NCBI RefSeq assembly: GCF_005876855.1
Contig: NZ_QLAE01000013.1
Location: 43,270-107,269, forward strand
Length of the DNA stretch: 64,000 nucleotides
Direction of reading: 5' to 3'
Source of the DNA: Stutzerimonas nosocomialis
GTDB lineage: Bacteria; Pseudomonadota; Gammaproteobacteria; Pseudomonadales; Pseudomonadaceae
This document shows, in pieces, positions 63,265-64,000 of the stretch (position 1 is its first letter; every line of letters starts with the position of its first letter). Below the pieces are notes generated by a model. That model saw only the letters and a list, made by a program, of their open reading frames with translations. It did no database searches and was not told the DNA's origin. The position numbers were made by a program, and so were the translations under genes.

Positions 63265-64000
63265 ATGCCGCAGCCGATTCCCCTCAAGGACCACGAAAAG
63301 GACGCCCGCCTGGTGCGTCAGCGGGTGCTGGTGGGCATCGTCGTCGTGGTGCTGCTGATGCTGGTGCTGGTCGCGCGCATGTACTACCTGCAGGTGGTCC
63401 AGTACCAGCACCACTCGACCCTGTCGGAAAACAACCGGGTCCACGTGCAGCCGATTCCTCCGACGCGCGGGCTGATCTACGACCGTGACGGGCGGATCAT
63501 CGCCGACAACCGACCGAGCTTCAGCCTGACGGTGACCCGCGAGCGCGCCGGAGACTGGCGCCAGGTGCTGGACACGGTGGTCGAGGTGTTGCACCTCTCG
63601 CCCGAGGAGCGCGGTCTGTTCGAGAAGCGGGTGCTGCAGGGGCGTCGCCCGTTCGAACCGGTGCCGATCCTCTTCGAACTGTCCGAAGAGCAGATCGCCC
63701 TCGTGGCGGTCAACCAGTTCCGCCTGCCGGGCGTCGAGGTCTCCGCGCAGCTGGTGCGCCATTATCCGCAACGCGAACACTTCGCCCATTCGGTCGGTTA
63801 CGTCGGGCGCATCAACGAGGCCGAGCTCAAGGCCCTCGATCCGATCAATTACGCCGGCACACACCACATCGGCAAGACCGGCATCGAGAAGTTCTACGAG
63901 GACGTGCTGCACGGCGAGGTGGGCTACGAGGAAGTCGAGACCAACGCCCGGGGGCGGGTCCTGCGTGTGCTCAAGCGCACCGATCCGGTGCCCGGCCAGG
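63265..64000 (+). CDS. mrdA: Penicillin-binding protein 2, N-terminal part (3' end outside window)
   Basis: The frame opens at ATG 63265 (MPQPIPLKDHEKDARLVRQR) and runs past the window, giving about 245 residues. A short cytoplasmic segment is followed by one membrane helix (VLVGIVVVVLLMLVLVARMYYLQV). Then comes the PBP dimerisation module, with PTRGLIYDRDGRIIADNRPSFSL and the later TGIEKFYEDVLHGEVG, both typical of PBP2. PBP2 is the transpeptidase for cell elongation. The transpeptidase domain lies beyond the edge. It follows rlmH by 20 bases. Confidence 0.93.
   Translation, partial: MPQPIPLKDHEKDARLVRQRVLVGIVVVVLLMLVLVARMYYLQVVQYQHHSTLSENNRVHVQPIPPTRGLIYDRDGRIIADNRPSFSLTVTRERAGDWRQVLDTVVEVLHLSPEERGLFEKRVLQGRRPFEPVPILFELSEEQIALVAVNQFRLPGVEVSAQLVRHYPQREHFAHSVGYVGRINEAELKALDPINYAGTHHIGKTGIEKFYEDVLHGEVGYEEVETNARGRVLRVLKRTDPVPGQ

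Overview
This is a chromosome segment from a high-GC gammaproteobacterium, almost certainly Pseudomonas sensu lato (P. aeruginosa/P. stutzeri-type lineage). The genus call rests on protein families and gene order. As I recall it, the order waaL-kinase-hldE ... waaA-tolC-thiC ... nudF-DUF1249-cpdA-yqiA-parE-parC ... serB-fimX-psd-rhdA-motAB-rsgA-orn follows P. aeruginosa PA4999 down to about PA4951. The right end, proA-nadD-rsfS-rlmH-mrdA, matches another conserved Pseudomonas block. No database search was possible, so all names rest on motifs, length and context. I saw no tRNA, rRNA, insertion sequence, integrase or CRISPR array.

Layout. 1-7.5 kb: lipopolysaccharide core genes (end of a WaaL-like ligase, a WaaP-like kinase, hldE, waaA) with a small oxidoreductase set and an EmrE-type exporter. 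7.5-11.2 kb: tolC, then thiC behind a TPP riboswitch. 11.2-25.3 kb: an accessory glycan island with about 1 kb of apparently non-coding DNA followed by eleven same-strand genes. These are three family 2 glycosyltransferases, a flavoenzyme, a short-chain dehydrogenase, a TIM-barrel isomerase/epimerase, an EmrE-like half flippase, two large GT-C-like membrane proteins, a Wzx-type flippase and a WbpV-like dehydrogenase. 25.6-27.5 kb: gmd and rmd (GDP-D-rhamnose precursor). 27.6-37.9 kb: housekeeping block with nudF, cpdA, yqiA, parE and parC. 38-51.7 kb: serB with a neighbouring SMP-type membrane protein, an alcohol dehydrogenase, the type IV pilus c-di-GMP effector fimX, a PilZ-like protein, psd, rhdA, an HDOD protein and motAB. 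51.7-60.3 kb: rsgA, a methyltransferase-like membrane protein, orn, a MORN-repeat legumain-like lipoprotein, lrgAB and a DedA-PAP2 fusion. 60.4-64 kb: proA, nadD, rsfS, rlmH and the start of mrdA.

Main discoveries. (1) The last 22 bases of thiC, ending in codons for S-V-I-Y-R-Q-V, recur 14.1 kb downstream at 25277-25298 followed by a stop. This is an attachment-site-like direct repeat bounding the glycan island, yet no recombinase gene is present. (2) The methyltransferase-like gene before orn has no stop of its own. Three tandem 8-bp units at 53601-53624 keep it open in frame through orn, and removing one unit restores a stop at 53628-53630. (3) The tightly overlapping island genes suggest an undescribed lipid-linked sugar pathway (polyprenyl-phosphate sugar synthesis, redox/epimerase remodelling, EmrE-like flipping, GT-C transfer). 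(4) fimX has a run of nine A at codons 4-7, a possible slippage site. (5) A predicted lipoprotein joins eleven MORN repeats to a legumain-type protease with His414/Cys457.
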